Shown here piece after piece: positions 43,436 through 51,802 of a stretch of DNA of 64,000 bases. The stretch is from NCBI RefSeq assembly GCF_000255555.1, contig NZ_AGRW01000036.1:33007-97006 (forward strand). Reading direction: 5' to 3'. The notes beneath the pieces were generated by a model, which searched no databases, had not been told where the DNA came from, and worked only from the letters and a program-made list of their open reading frames with translations. This stretch comes from Treponema saccharophilum DSM 2985 (GTDB lineage: Bacteria > Spirochaetota > Spirochaetia > Treponematales > Treponemataceae). A program made the position numbers and the translations under genes. Each line of letters opens with the position of its first letter. Position 1 is the stretch's first letter.

Positions 43436-44449
43436 TCACCGCTCCAGGACTGACTGGCGGAGCTCGAGCTGGACATCGCAGAGTATGTGCGGCTGCGCGA
43501 TGCTCTCCTTCCGTATCGCCGAAAAAAGGAGCCCCACCGCCGCCGCCGCCTTGTTCCCCAAATCCTGCGAGACGGAAGTCAGCTTCGGCGTCACGATCTG
43601 CGCCACGGAAAGGTTGTCAAACCCGACGACGGACAAATCGCGCGGGACGATGCATCCGTTCCTCCGCGCGCCTTCCATTATCCCGATCGCGAGCAAATCA
43701 GCCGTCGCGAATACTGCCGTCACGTCGAACTCGTGGTTCGCTATCGCCCCGCCGAAATACAGCCCCGCCTCGTACGTCGTCACGGTGTGCAGAACGACCG
43801 CATCATTCTCGCAAAACCCGAATTCAGCGAGCGCGGCAACGTATCCGGCGTAACGCGCCTGCACGATGCTGCTCGCCTTGTCATAGAAACCGGCAATACC
43901 AATCTTGCGGTGCCCCGCTTCAAGCAGATACTTCGCCGCGATGAACCCGCCCTTGAATTCGTTTATTCCGACCGTCAGCGTCGTCTCGTCATCGTCGGCG
44001 CTGTCCACGAAAACCATCGGGACGGCGCACTCCGCCTTCAGCTGGCGGATTTTCTCCGGCGACACTGGCGAGAGGAATACGGCGCCGTCAGCCTTCCATT
44101 TCTTGAGGAGCGTCGCCGCGTTCTCAATCTCGTCTATTGTCTGGATAAGCACGTAATACCCGTTCTGCCGTATGAGGCTCTCAATTTCCCCGAAGAATTC
44201 GGCGAGATACGGGTCCTTGAAAACATTCTCGTGCGAGACGAACGTGCTCACGAAGACGACGATTGTCTGCGACGTGCTCTTCACGAGCGTGCGCGCGTTC
44301 AGGTTCGGAACGTAATTGCATTCCTTTATGAGCGCCTGTATGCGCCCGAGCGTCTCCTTCGACACTTTCTCCGTCTTCCCGTTCACCACGTTCGAGACGG
44401 TCATCATGCTGACGCCTGCTTTCTGGGCGATTTCCTTCAGAGTTGCCAT
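43436..44449 (-). CDS. LacI family regulator of the starch operon
   Basis: A 337-aa LacI/GalR repressor with an N-terminal helix-turn-helix and hinge (TLKEIAQKAGVSMMTVSNVV ... NLNARTLVKST), then a periplasmic-binding-protein-like effector domain. It is divergent from the eight-gene starch operon. Two palindromes lie between them: one over its own -10 and one at the starch promoter's +1, so autorepression and operon repression are expected, with a maltodextrin as likely inducer (inferred). There is no Shine-Dalgarno, and the predicted mRNA start is about 2 nt from the ATG. Confidence 0.9.
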   Translation of the reverse strand: MATLKEIAQKAGVSMMTVSNVVNGKTEKVSKETLGRIQALIKECNYVPNLNARTLVKSTSQTIVVFVSTFVSHENVFKDPYLAEFFGEIESLIRQNGYYVLIQTIDEIENAATLLKKWKADGAVFLSPVSPEKIRQLKAECAVPMVFVDSADDDETTLTVGINEFKGGFIAAKYLLEAGHRKIGIAGFYDKASSIVQARYAGYVAALAEFGFCENDAVVLHTVTTYEAGLYFGGAIANHEFDVTAVFATADLLAIGIMEGARRNGCIVPRDLSVVGFDNLSVAQIVTPKLTSVSQDLGNKAAAAVGLLFSAIRKESIAQPHILCDVQLELRQSVLER

Positions 44450-44450
44450 T

Positions 44451-44486
44451 TTAGTTTATTAAACTAACTTTTTTGAAAAATGTAAA
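44451..44486 (-). promoter_or_regulatory. Promoter and operator of the lacI-type gene
   Basis: Minus strand TTTACA (44481-44486), a 17-bp spacer and TTTAAT (44458-44463), overlapped by the perfect 17-bp palindrome TTAGTTTATTAAACTAA (44451-44467). The half-site GTTTA recurs in the starch operator, although the centre differs. Confidence 0.65.
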
Positions 44487-44581
44487 GCACCTTGAAAAAG
44501 CTGATTTTTCGCACTCTTTTCCCCGAAAAACCTGCAAATTCCCGCCTTTTTGAAAAAAAACGCCACGCGGAAAAAATTTTG

Positions 44582-44610
44582 TTGACAAATGGAAAAGGCG
44601 TTCCTATACT
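44582..44610 (+). promoter_or_regulatory. Promoter of the starch-utilisation operon
   Basis: Consensus TTGACA (44582-44587), a 17-bp spacer and TATACT (44605-44610). Predicted start near 44617. Confidence 0.88.
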
Positions 44611-44617
44611 TTTTATA

Positions 44618-44631
44618 GTTTAACGTTAAAC
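44618..44631. promoter_or_regulatory. LacI-type operator of the starch operon
   Basis: Perfect palindrome GTTTAACGTTAAAC with the central CG typical of LacI-family sites, covering about +1 to +14 of the transcript. Confidence 0.8.
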
Positions 44632-44658
44632 CAAACAGTGAAGATGAAAGGAGAACCT

Positions 44659-46818
44659 ATGAAAAAAATTCTTGCTGCATACTCCGCCCTTCTTGCCGCA
44701 TCAGCGGCGGCGGCAGATGTCCGCGCGGGAAACGTCCAGGACGGAACAGCCGAGCTGATTTTCTCGTATGAAAATCCGGAGGCGGAGAAAGTCTCACTTG
44801 TTGGGGATTTCAACGGATGGAACATGGAAGCCGATGCGATGGAGAACGACGGCGGAACGTGGACGCTCTCGCTGAGAATACCGGCAGGCTCCTCCGTGAC
44901 GTACAAATTCGTTGCCGACGGAAACTGGATTTCCGACCCGAACGCGCCCGACTCGTCCGATGACGGGTTCGGCGGAAAGAACGGCGTCGTCACCGTCACC
45001 GCGGACGGAAAAATCGGAAAGCCGCTTCCAAAAGCAAAGCCGCGCGAGCAGCACGTCGAATTCCACACATGGACGAATATCGGATTCCAGAACTGCTGGA
45101 CGACCGCAAAAAACGGCGGAGAGGAATACAGCGGCGATTTTTCCGAGGATTCGGCGGGGCTCGGATTCAAGTCGTACTGGAAATTCACCGGAAACGCAAC
45201 GCCTTCCGTCCCGATTTTCCTCGAGCTTGCGACGGCAGAGAACGAGTCGTTTTCGAACATCTATGAGAAGGGCTCGCTTTCCTGGGGCGACGGATTCCGC
45301 GATTTCGCGCTGGGATTGTTCAGCCCCATCTCATACGCGAACGACGGAACGAGCGCGGACTTGGACGACGACGACGGCGACCTTTCATATCTCGGGCACC
45401 TCAAATTCGGCATCTCGTCCCCGTATGTGAAGTACACGATGGGATGGAAATATGCGGGGCTTCCCGGGCACACGAGCGCGAACTGGACGACGGTCGATCC
45501 AGAATGGGAGGCGGGATACGAGGCGACGGGCGGATTCGGGCATCTTGAGACGGGGGAAAAGCTCGGCTCGATTATTGCGGACGCGACGGGCGGAGCCGTC
45601 AAAGTCACCGCGGCGCTTTCGCTGAACAGGAGCGCGGACAGGAAGGGGCGGAGGTTCGGTCTCTACTCGTGGATTTCGGCGGACATCCTCGGAAAGCACT
45701 CCGTCGACTTTCAGTACAACGGCGCGTACGGCGACACGAACGAGCGCGCGTTCGACGACATCGTGGAGGCCGATTTGATTGCCGGATACAAAGGCGCGTT
45801 CGGCCCGCTCACCGTAAAGGCAAACGCCCTCGCGAATTTCTACGGGAATTCAAAAAGCACGGGCGAAAGCGGCAAAGTCGTCCGCTACGACCCCGACTCG
45901 CCCGATGTCGGCGGCGTGGAGTGGAATCCGGACAACAAGCTCGACAACCTCGCGGCGAACGCGAACGCAAGCCTCGACTGGGCGCCGTTCCGCATCGTCA
46001 TGGGCGGGCGTTTCCGCGGATACCAGGCGCACATGCTCTACGTCAAGGAAGGATACCAGGAGGAGGAGCAGGAAAACCAGCTGAGCCGCCAGCTCGGGCC
46101 GGTGAACACGCAGCGGTATTTCGCGGACATCGGCTGCTCCGTGTCCGACGCGCTCTCGCTCGGAATCGCGCCGTACATGCAGATGAATTTGACGAAGGAC
46201 GAGGGGCATTCGTTCTACAAGGACACAGGAAACATCGAATTCGTCGTTAGACCGCGATTTTTCTACGACTTGTCGAAAACGCTCGGCAGGAAATCGTCGG
46301 TCGACGGATACATCGAAGGCTCGTTCATGAGCGCGGACGACGACAGATACGCGCGCGGAAACGAATCGAGAAGCGCAATCATAAGCGAGGCGGGGCTCCG
46401 CTTCATACCGAGGAGCGGCATCACGCTGATGTACGGATTCAACGGGAACCCGACGCACGGAGTCTACTACGACGCGAAAGTTCAGGACTACGCGCTGCAT
46501 TCCCTGCTCGCCTCGCTCGACGTCCCGCTCGGAATCACGGTCATGGCGGGCGCGGGAATCAGGCAGGCATACAGCGGGGTCGGAGATTTCTCGGAAACGG
46601 GAATATCGCCGTGGGGATTCGCGTTCGGCGCGAGAAAAGTCATCGACAGGACGTGGAACGTGACGCTTCACGGCGAATTCAGCTACAACTTCGACCCGTT
46701 CGCGGGATTCGGCTCGATGTCCGGCAAATTCTTCCTCCGCGACTACGTCCTCGACAGGGACAACGATTGGGCGGCAAACCTCGCAAAGCTAAGAATCGGC
46801 GTGAACATCGATTTCTAG
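44659..46818 (+). CDS. Outer-membrane beta-barrel with N-terminal glycogen-binding-like domain
   Basis: A 719-aa exported protein with a signal peptide (about 1-20). Residues about 25-115 form an E-set/CBM48-like domain (KVSLVGDFNGWNMEADAM ... YKFVADGNWISDPNAP), as in isoamylases and AMPK beta subunits. The rest is a series of amphipathic strands ending in Phe (LRIGVNIDF), as in outer-membrane barrels. AGGAG precedes the ATG at 44659; an upstream in-frame ATG at 44644 lacks this spacing. First gene of the starch operon. It likely binds starch and admits maltodextrins, replacing a SusC-type porin; that role is inferred. Confidence 0.75.
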   Translation: MKKILAAYSALLAASAAAADVRAGNVQDGTAELIFSYENPEAEKVSLVGDFNGWNMEADAMENDGGTWTLSLRIPAGSSVTYKFVADGNWISDPNAPDSSDDGFGGKNGVVTVTADGKIGKPLPKAKPREQHVEFHTWTNIGFQNCWTTAKNGGEEYSGDFSEDSAGLGFKSYWKFTGNATPSVPIFLELATAENESFSNIYEKGSLSWGDGFRDFALGLFSPISYANDGTSADLDDDDGDLSYLGHLKFGISSPYVKYTMGWKYAGLPGHTSANWTTVDPEWEAGYEATGGFGHLETGEKLGSIIADATGGAVKVTAALSLNRSADRKGRRFGLYSWISADILGKHSVDFQYNGAYGDTNERAFDDIVEADLIAGYKGAFGPLTVKANALANFYGNSKSTGESGKVVRYDPDSPDVGGVEWNPDNKLDNLAANANASLDWAPFRIVMGGRFRGYQAHMLYVKEGYQEEEQENQLSRQLGPVNTQRYFADIGCSVSDALSLGIAPYMQMNLTKDEGHSFYKDTGNIEFVVRPRFFYDLSKTLGRKSSVDGYIEGSFMSADDDRYARGNESRSAIISEAGLRFIPRSGITLMYGFNGNPTHGVYYDAKVQDYALHSLLASLDVPLGITVMAGAGIRQAYSGVGDFSETGISPWGFAFGARKVIDRTWNVTLHGEFSYNFDPFAGFGSMSGKFFLRDYVLDRDNDWAANLAKLRIGVNIDF

Positions 46819-46846
46819 CGCGGGACAAAAATTCCAGGAGAAAAAA

Positions 46847-47812
46847 ATGAGAACATTCGGAAAAAAAATCGCGGGCATCCTTTCGCCCTTTGTTTTTGCG
46901 GCGCTCCTCGCATCGTGCACGACACAATACAGCGGCGAGGTCGAAGGCGAGTACAAGAGCGACGGGACGGCGACGGAAATCGCGCTCGACTCGTCCGCCG
47001 GAACCTGCGCGGGCTGGGGCGCATTCTACGCGTACGCGTACGTCGCCGGCGGGAACGGGGAGCCGCTCGGAAGCTGGCCGGGAACGATGATGGAGCAATC
47101 GCCCGACGAGAACGGCATCTACTATGCGGAAATCGGCGCGCTCGGAGACGGCCTAACGTACACGCTCATCTACAACGACAATTCGGGAAATCAGTTCGAC
47201 GCGGGAACATTCCGGAAAGGCGACTCGAAAATCTGGAACGCGAGCGGGGAATGGACGGACTGGCATTGGGAACGGGACGAGCAGCAGCCGGAGCTGCCGG
47301 AAGGAGAAGCCGGCGGCACGGAAGACGACGAATCCGAGGCGGATGGAGAATCCAAGCAGGATGGAGAATCCAAGCAGGATGGAGAATCCGTGGCGGAGGC
47401 CATTCTTCCCGGGTTCATTCGAGGGGGCGACGGAATCGGCGGGGACGCGCAGGCGCTTTCGTTCGAGAAAACGGACGGGGAGAAGACGGCGGTCTACGAA
47501 TGGACGGCGCATCAAAGCAGCTGGGGAGCCGGCGACGGGAACATCGCATTCAAGCTCACGGAATTCGGCGACTGGAACCAGCACGGGGACACGACGGCCG
47601 CGGGCGGAACGACATGGAGCGGGAATTCGAGCAGGATGGAGATTGCGGTCGGCTCGGGCTTCGCAGAACTCAAAAAATGCACGACGGACGAGGAGGCATC
47701 GCTCGCGGACAACATAATCGCGACGGGCATCACCGCCGGAAACGCGTACAGGCTCACGGTAAAAGCCGCCCAGGACGGGACGGTATCGGTAAAAATTGAG
47801 GAAATTCTTTAA
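46847..47812 (+). CDS. Starch-binding lipoprotein (CBM26-like)
   Basis: A 321-aa lipoprotein, leader ending LLASC (Cys24). Residues about 55-140 resemble a CBM26 starch-binding module: FYAYAYVAGGNGEPLGSWPG ... IYYAEIGALGDGLTYTLIYND, with aromatic residues suited to stacking on glucose. A Glu/Gly/Ser linker with short repeats (DGESKQ) follows, then a second beta-rich domain (YEWTAHQSSWGAGDGN) of unknown family. It probably holds starch at the cell surface. The ATG has AGGAG 7 nt upstream; the amylase follows 12 nt after the stop. Confidence 0.75.
   Translation: MRTFGKKIAGILSPFVFAALLASCTTQYSGEVEGEYKSDGTATEIALDSSAGTCAGWGAFYAYAYVAGGNGEPLGSWPGTMMEQSPDENGIYYAEIGALGDGLTYTLIYNDNSGNQFDAGTFRKGDSKIWNASGEWTDWHWERDEQQPELPEGEAGGTEDDESEADGESKQDGESKQDGESVAEAILPGFIRGGDGIGGDAQALSFEKTDGEKTAVYEWTAHQSSWGAGDGNIAFKLTEFGDWNQHGDTTAAGGTTWSGNSSRMEIAVGSGFAELKKCTTDEEASLADNIIATGITAGNAYRLTVKAAQDGTVSVKIEEIL
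47340..47396 (+). repeat. Short tandem repeats in the lipoprotein linker
   Basis: Three near-identical 18-bp units with the core GATGGAGAATCC encode DGESKQ-type repeats in the linker of the starch-binding lipoprotein. Confidence 0.7.
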
Positions 47813-47824
47813 TACGGGGTGCTT

Positions 47825-49831
47825 ATGAAAAAAGCGGATTTCATCACGGCAGCGGTTCTCGCGTCGCTTCTCGCGTCGCTTCTCGCGGGATGCAGCACGG
47901 CAGGAAACATCGGAAAAAGCGCGGAAAGCGAGGCCGAGCTTTTCGAATTCACGGGCGACAGGAATTACACGAGCGCGAAAAACGCCGTTCCAGCCGACGC
48001 GAAAAACCAGTCTGCGGGGCTTTCGGAAAACTGGTGGAAGGAATCGTCTTTCTACCACATCTGGGTAAAAAGCTTCGCAGACTCGGACGGGGACGGATGC
48101 GGGGACTTGAACGGGATCGCGCAGAAGCTCGGCTACATACAGGAAACGCTCGGATGCGACAGCATATGGCTCTCCCCGATTTTCGACTGCGCGGGGAAGG
48201 GAACGGCGAACAGCACGAACATGCACGGCTACGACACGACCGACTACTACAGCCTGAACAGGCTCTTCGGCACGGAGCGCGATTTGGACGAGCTCATCTC
48301 CGAATGCCACCGGCGCGGGATGAAAATCATATTCGATTTCGTCCCGAACCACACGTCGTCATCGCATCCGTGGTTCAAGGACGCGCAGCAAGGCGGGACG
48401 CGGCGCGACTGGTACATGTGGAGCCGCGAGAAGTTGTCCTGGGCTCCGATGGGGAATTCCGAGACATGGTTCGAAAACAGGGGCGCGTACTATTACGGCG
48501 CGTTCGGCGGCGGAATGCCCGACCTCAACTACCGGAACTACGAGGTGCGCGAGGAAATGAAGAACGTCGCGCGGTACTGGCTCAACAGGGGATTCGACGG
48601 CATGAGGATAGACGCGGCGATTTACCTCGTCGAGGAAAAGGGAAAGTACTCGAACAGCGCGGAGACGCACGCGTGGTTCAGGGAGCTGCGCGCGGAGCTC
48701 GACAAGTACGAAAGCCCCAAATTCATGGTCGGGGAGACATGGCTCAGCAACGACAGGGACGCGCTTGACGAATATTTCGGCGGCGGAAGCGAATTCCATG
48801 CCGTCCTCGATTTCGACCAGGGGCTTCCGGTCATCGACAGCGTAGCGCGCGAGAAAGACAGCCTCGCATCGACGATCCGCGCGAATCCGGCGGAAAACGA
48901 GGGCTACGGCACGTTCCTCGGAAACCATGACGAATACGCGGGAAGGTTCGCCACGACGCTCGGGGCAGACAGGAAAAAGATAAACCTCGCGACGGCGCTC
49001 TCCCTCCTTCGCCCGACGGTTCCGTTCATCTATTACGGAAACGAAATCGGGCAGAAAGAATCGAGCATGGGAGGGGATTTGCGTCTCCGCGGCCCGTTCC
49101 TCTGGGACATGGCGGAGGAAGAGTCGTCGCAGCCGAACTCCACGCTCAGCCTGAACAGGACGCTGCTCGAACTGAGGAAGCGCTTCCCGTCAGTCTTCTC
49201 AAGAGGGACGGTGCGGAAGCTTTCCTCGCGCGATAAGGCGCTGGCGGCATACGAGCTTTCCGGAAGCGAAGGCTCGCTCCTGTGCGTGTACAACTTCTCT
49301 TCCGCCGCGGTTCCGTCCGCACAATTCGACGGCGCGAGTGATGAACGGAACGTATCGCTCCTTGTCGGCGACAGCGAATCCCCCCTCCCCTCGTTCGGCG
49401 GGAATTCGGTCGTCGTCAGGAACATCGCGCCGCTCGCGTTCCGCGTCTATTTTCTCGGGAAGGCGGGGATGGAGAACGTCTACGACGACGAGGAATACGT
49501 CGAGGGTGAGAAATACGACGCGGAAGACGACAAAAGCCCTGTCTACATTCCCGCCGAGTCGATGTACCTCCGCGGAAGCATGAACGGCTGGGGCGGGACG
49601 AAAATGCGGCGCACCGAGGACAAAAAAACGGGCGACGTCATCTGGCTCTGCACGTTCACGTTCGAGACCCCCGGCAACATCGAATTCAAGTTCTGCATAA
49701 CGGACGGTCCTGTCTGGGGCGCGAACTGGGGAACGGCGACGGGCGCGAACATTGCGGCAACGGTCGAGAAAGGAACATACCTGTTCCAGTTCAACGAGAA
49801 GAAGCAGACGCATTCCGTCTCGAAAATGTAA
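47825..49831 (+). CDS. Alpha-amylase lipoprotein (GH13) with C-terminal carbohydrate-binding-like domain
   Basis: A 668-aa lipoprotein (leader ending LLAGC, Cys23) with a full GH13 barrel: DGDGCGDLNGI, FDFVPNHTSSSHPWF, the nucleophile GMRIDAA (about 260), acid/base VGETW (about 303) and NHDE (about 367). A C-terminal E-set-like domain (about 575-668, MYLRGSMNGWGG ... GNIEFKFCITDG) probably binds starch. Surface or periplasmic anchoring fits hydrolysis of starch into importable dextrins. ATG 47825 is chosen over an in-frame GTG 6 nt earlier. Confidence 0.93.
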   Translation: MKKADFITAAVLASLLASLLAGCSTAGNIGKSAESEAELFEFTGDRNYTSAKNAVPADAKNQSAGLSENWWKESSFYHIWVKSFADSDGDGCGDLNGIAQKLGYIQETLGCDSIWLSPIFDCAGKGTANSTNMHGYDTTDYYSLNRLFGTERDLDELISECHRRGMKIIFDFVPNHTSSSHPWFKDAQQGGTRRDWYMWSREKLSWAPMGNSETWFENRGAYYYGAFGGGMPDLNYRNYEVREEMKNVARYWLNRGFDGMRIDAAIYLVEEKGKYSNSAETHAWFRELRAELDKYESPKFMVGETWLSNDRDALDEYFGGGSEFHAVLDFDQGLPVIDSVAREKDSLASTIRANPAENEGYGTFLGNHDEYAGRFATTLGADRKKINLATALSLLRPTVPFIYYGNEIGQKESSMGGDLRLRGPFLWDMAEEESSQPNSTLSLNRTLLELRKRFPSVFSRGTVRKLSSRDKALAAYELSGSEGSLLCVYNFSSAAVPSAQFDGASDERNVSLLVGDSESPLPSFGGNSVVVRNIAPLAFRVYFLGKAGMENVYDDEEYVEGEKYDAEDDKSPVYIPAESMYLRGSMNGWGGTKMRRTEDKKTGDVIWLCTFTFETPGNIEFKFCITDGPVWGANWGTATGANIAATVEKGTYLFQFNEKKQTHSVSKM

Positions 49832-49879
49832 GGAAACGGGGCGCCGGTACTGCCGGCGTTCCCCCAATGGAGAAGTATC

Positions 49880-50803
49880 ATGAAAAACAAAGACGGGGGC
49901 GCAAAAAGAATCGCCGCCCTCAAAAAAAGCATCCCCCTCTACGCGCTGCTCGCGCCGGCGGTCGTCCTGCTTTTCTGCTTCGCGTACCTCCCGCTCGGAG
50001 GTCTTGTCATGGCGTTCAAGAATTACTCGCCCTCGCTCGGAATCATAAAAAGCCCCTGGGTCGGGCTCAGGCATTTCGTGCAGTTCTTCCACTCGTACCA
50101 GTTCCTCATAACGATCAGGAACACGCTCGGGATAAGCATCTACAGCATACTCGTCGGGTTCCCGCTGGCGATTATGCTCGCGCTCATGTGCAACGCGCTC
50201 CGCGAGGGGCTGCTCAAGCGGACGTTCCAGGTAGTGACATACCTCCCGCATTTCATCAGCACGATGGTCATGTGCGGAATCGTGCTGATTTTCCTCTCAC
50301 CGAGCCACGGGCTTTTCGCGAACGTCGCGCATCTTTTCGGGCGCCAGTTCCCGAACGTCATGGCAAGCCCCGGAGCGTTCAAGCACATCTACGTGTGGAG
50401 CGACATCTGGCAGCATCTGGGGTGGGACAGCATCATCTACCTTGCCGCGCTTTCGGGAATCGACCCCACGTATTACGAGGCGGCTACGATAGACGGAGCC
50501 TCGTCGATGCAGAAGATAATCCACATCGACATACCGCTCATCCTTCCCACCGCAATGATTCTGCTGATTATGCGCGCGGGAAGCATTCTCGGGCTGGGAT
50601 TCGAGAAAGTATATCTCCTCCAGAACGTGCAGAACATCATGGCGAGCGAGACAATCTCGACGTATGTGTACAAGCTCGGCCTGCAGAGCGCGCAGTACAG
50701 CCTTTCGACCGCGGTGGGGCTGTTCAACACGGTGGTGAACGTCACGGTGCTGCTCCTCGTCAACTTCCTGTCGAAAAAGACGACGCAGTCAAGCCTTTTC
50801 TAG
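49880..50803 (+). CDS. Sugar ABC transporter permease (LplB-like)
   Basis: A 307-aa inner-membrane permease with six helices and the EAA loop EAATIDGASSMQKIIHIDIPLI that contacts the ATPase. It belongs to the CUT1 branch with LplB/YteP-like proteins. It follows the amylase and precedes the second permease. Likely substrate: maltodextrins. No ATPase gene is in the operon, so a shared MsmX/MsmK-type ATPase is expected elsewhere. Confidence 0.93.
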   Translation: MKNKDGGAKRIAALKKSIPLYALLAPAVVLLFCFAYLPLGGLVMAFKNYSPSLGIIKSPWVGLRHFVQFFHSYQFLITIRNTLGISIYSILVGFPLAIMLALMCNALREGLLKRTFQVVTYLPHFISTMVMCGIVLIFLSPSHGLFANVAHLFGRQFPNVMASPGAFKHIYVWSDIWQHLGWDSIIYLAALSGIDPTYYEAATIDGASSMQKIIHIDIPLILPTAMILLIMRAGSILGLGFEKVYLLQNVQNIMASETISTYVYKLGLQSAQYSLSTAVGLFNTVVNVTVLLLVNFLSKKTTQSSLF

Positions 50804-50825
50804 GAAACGAAGGAGAAAAATCAAA

Positions 50826-51716
50826 ATGCAGGACAAAATCAAACGCTCCGGCTCCGACATCCGGCTCGACATAATCTTCAAGGCGATCGCGTTCCTCATG
50901 GTTCTCGCGGTCATCTACCCGCTCTGGTTCGTGATCGTCGCCTCGTTCAGCAACCCGCAGGAAATAGCGAACGGCGAGGTCTGGCTTTTTCCCGCGCAAT
51001 GGGATTTTTCCGGATACCGCGAGCTTTTCAGGCAGAAGCAAATCTGGACGAGCTACCTGAACACGATAATCTACACGCTCGTCGGCACGTTCATCGCGCT
51101 GGCGGTGAACATCCCCGCGGGATACGCGATGTCGCGGCGCGATTTGGCGGGAAGCCGCTTCATAAACGCGTTTCTCCTCGTCCCGATGTTCGTCAGCGGG
51201 GGGCTCATCCCGACATATTTCGTCGTCAAGGCGTTCGGGCTGCTCGACTCGTTCTGGGTCATGGTGCTCCCGTTCTCCGTCTCGACGTACAACATCATCG
51301 TGGCGCGGACGTTCTTCAAGTCGTCGCTTCCCGAGACGCTGTGGGAGGCGGCGCAGATAGACGGCTGCGGGACAATCCGCTATTTCTTCCAGTTCGTCAT
51401 TCCGCTCTCGAAATCGGTCCTCGCCGTCATCGGGCTTTGGACGGCAGTCGGATTGTGGAATTCATGGTTCAACGCGCTCATCTACATCGACCGCGAGGAA
51501 CTCCAGCCGCTGCAGCTTCTTCTGAGGCGGATACTGATAACGAACCAGTCGCTGCTCGGAGCCGCCACGGGAAGCATGGCGCAGGAGCTCCGGAGGCTTT
51601 CGGACATGATGAAATACGCGGCAATCGTCATCTCGACGCTGCCGATTATGCTGCTCTACCCGTTCCTCCAGAAATACTTCAACCAGGGCGTCATGCTCGG
51701 CTCGATAAAGGAATAG
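50826..51716 (+). CDS. Sugar ABC transporter permease (LplC-like)
   Basis: A 296-aa six-helix CUT1 permease, partner of the preceding gene. The EAA loop reads LWEAAQIDGCGTIRYFFQFVIPL, and the late segment LMKYAAIV-type is present as SDMMKYAAIVISTLP. AAGGAG lies upstream of the ATG. Confidence 0.93.
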   Translation: MQDKIKRSGSDIRLDIIFKAIAFLMVLAVIYPLWFVIVASFSNPQEIANGEVWLFPAQWDFSGYRELFRQKQIWTSYLNTIIYTLVGTFIALAVNIPAGYAMSRRDLAGSRFINAFLLVPMFVSGGLIPTYFVVKAFGLLDSFWVMVLPFSVSTYNIIVARTFFKSSLPETLWEAAQIDGCGTIRYFFQFVIPLSKSVLAVIGLWTAVGLWNSWFNALIYIDREELQPLQLLLRRILITNQSLLGAATGSMAQELRRLSDMMKYAAIVISTLPIMLLYPFLQKYFNQGVMLGSIKE

Positions 51717-51802
51717 GTTCCGCACCGGAAAAAGGGAAAACAGAATCAAAACGCTGATCCGAAAAACGATTTTCGGGCAGGCTCAATAAAAGGAGAAAAA
51801 TT

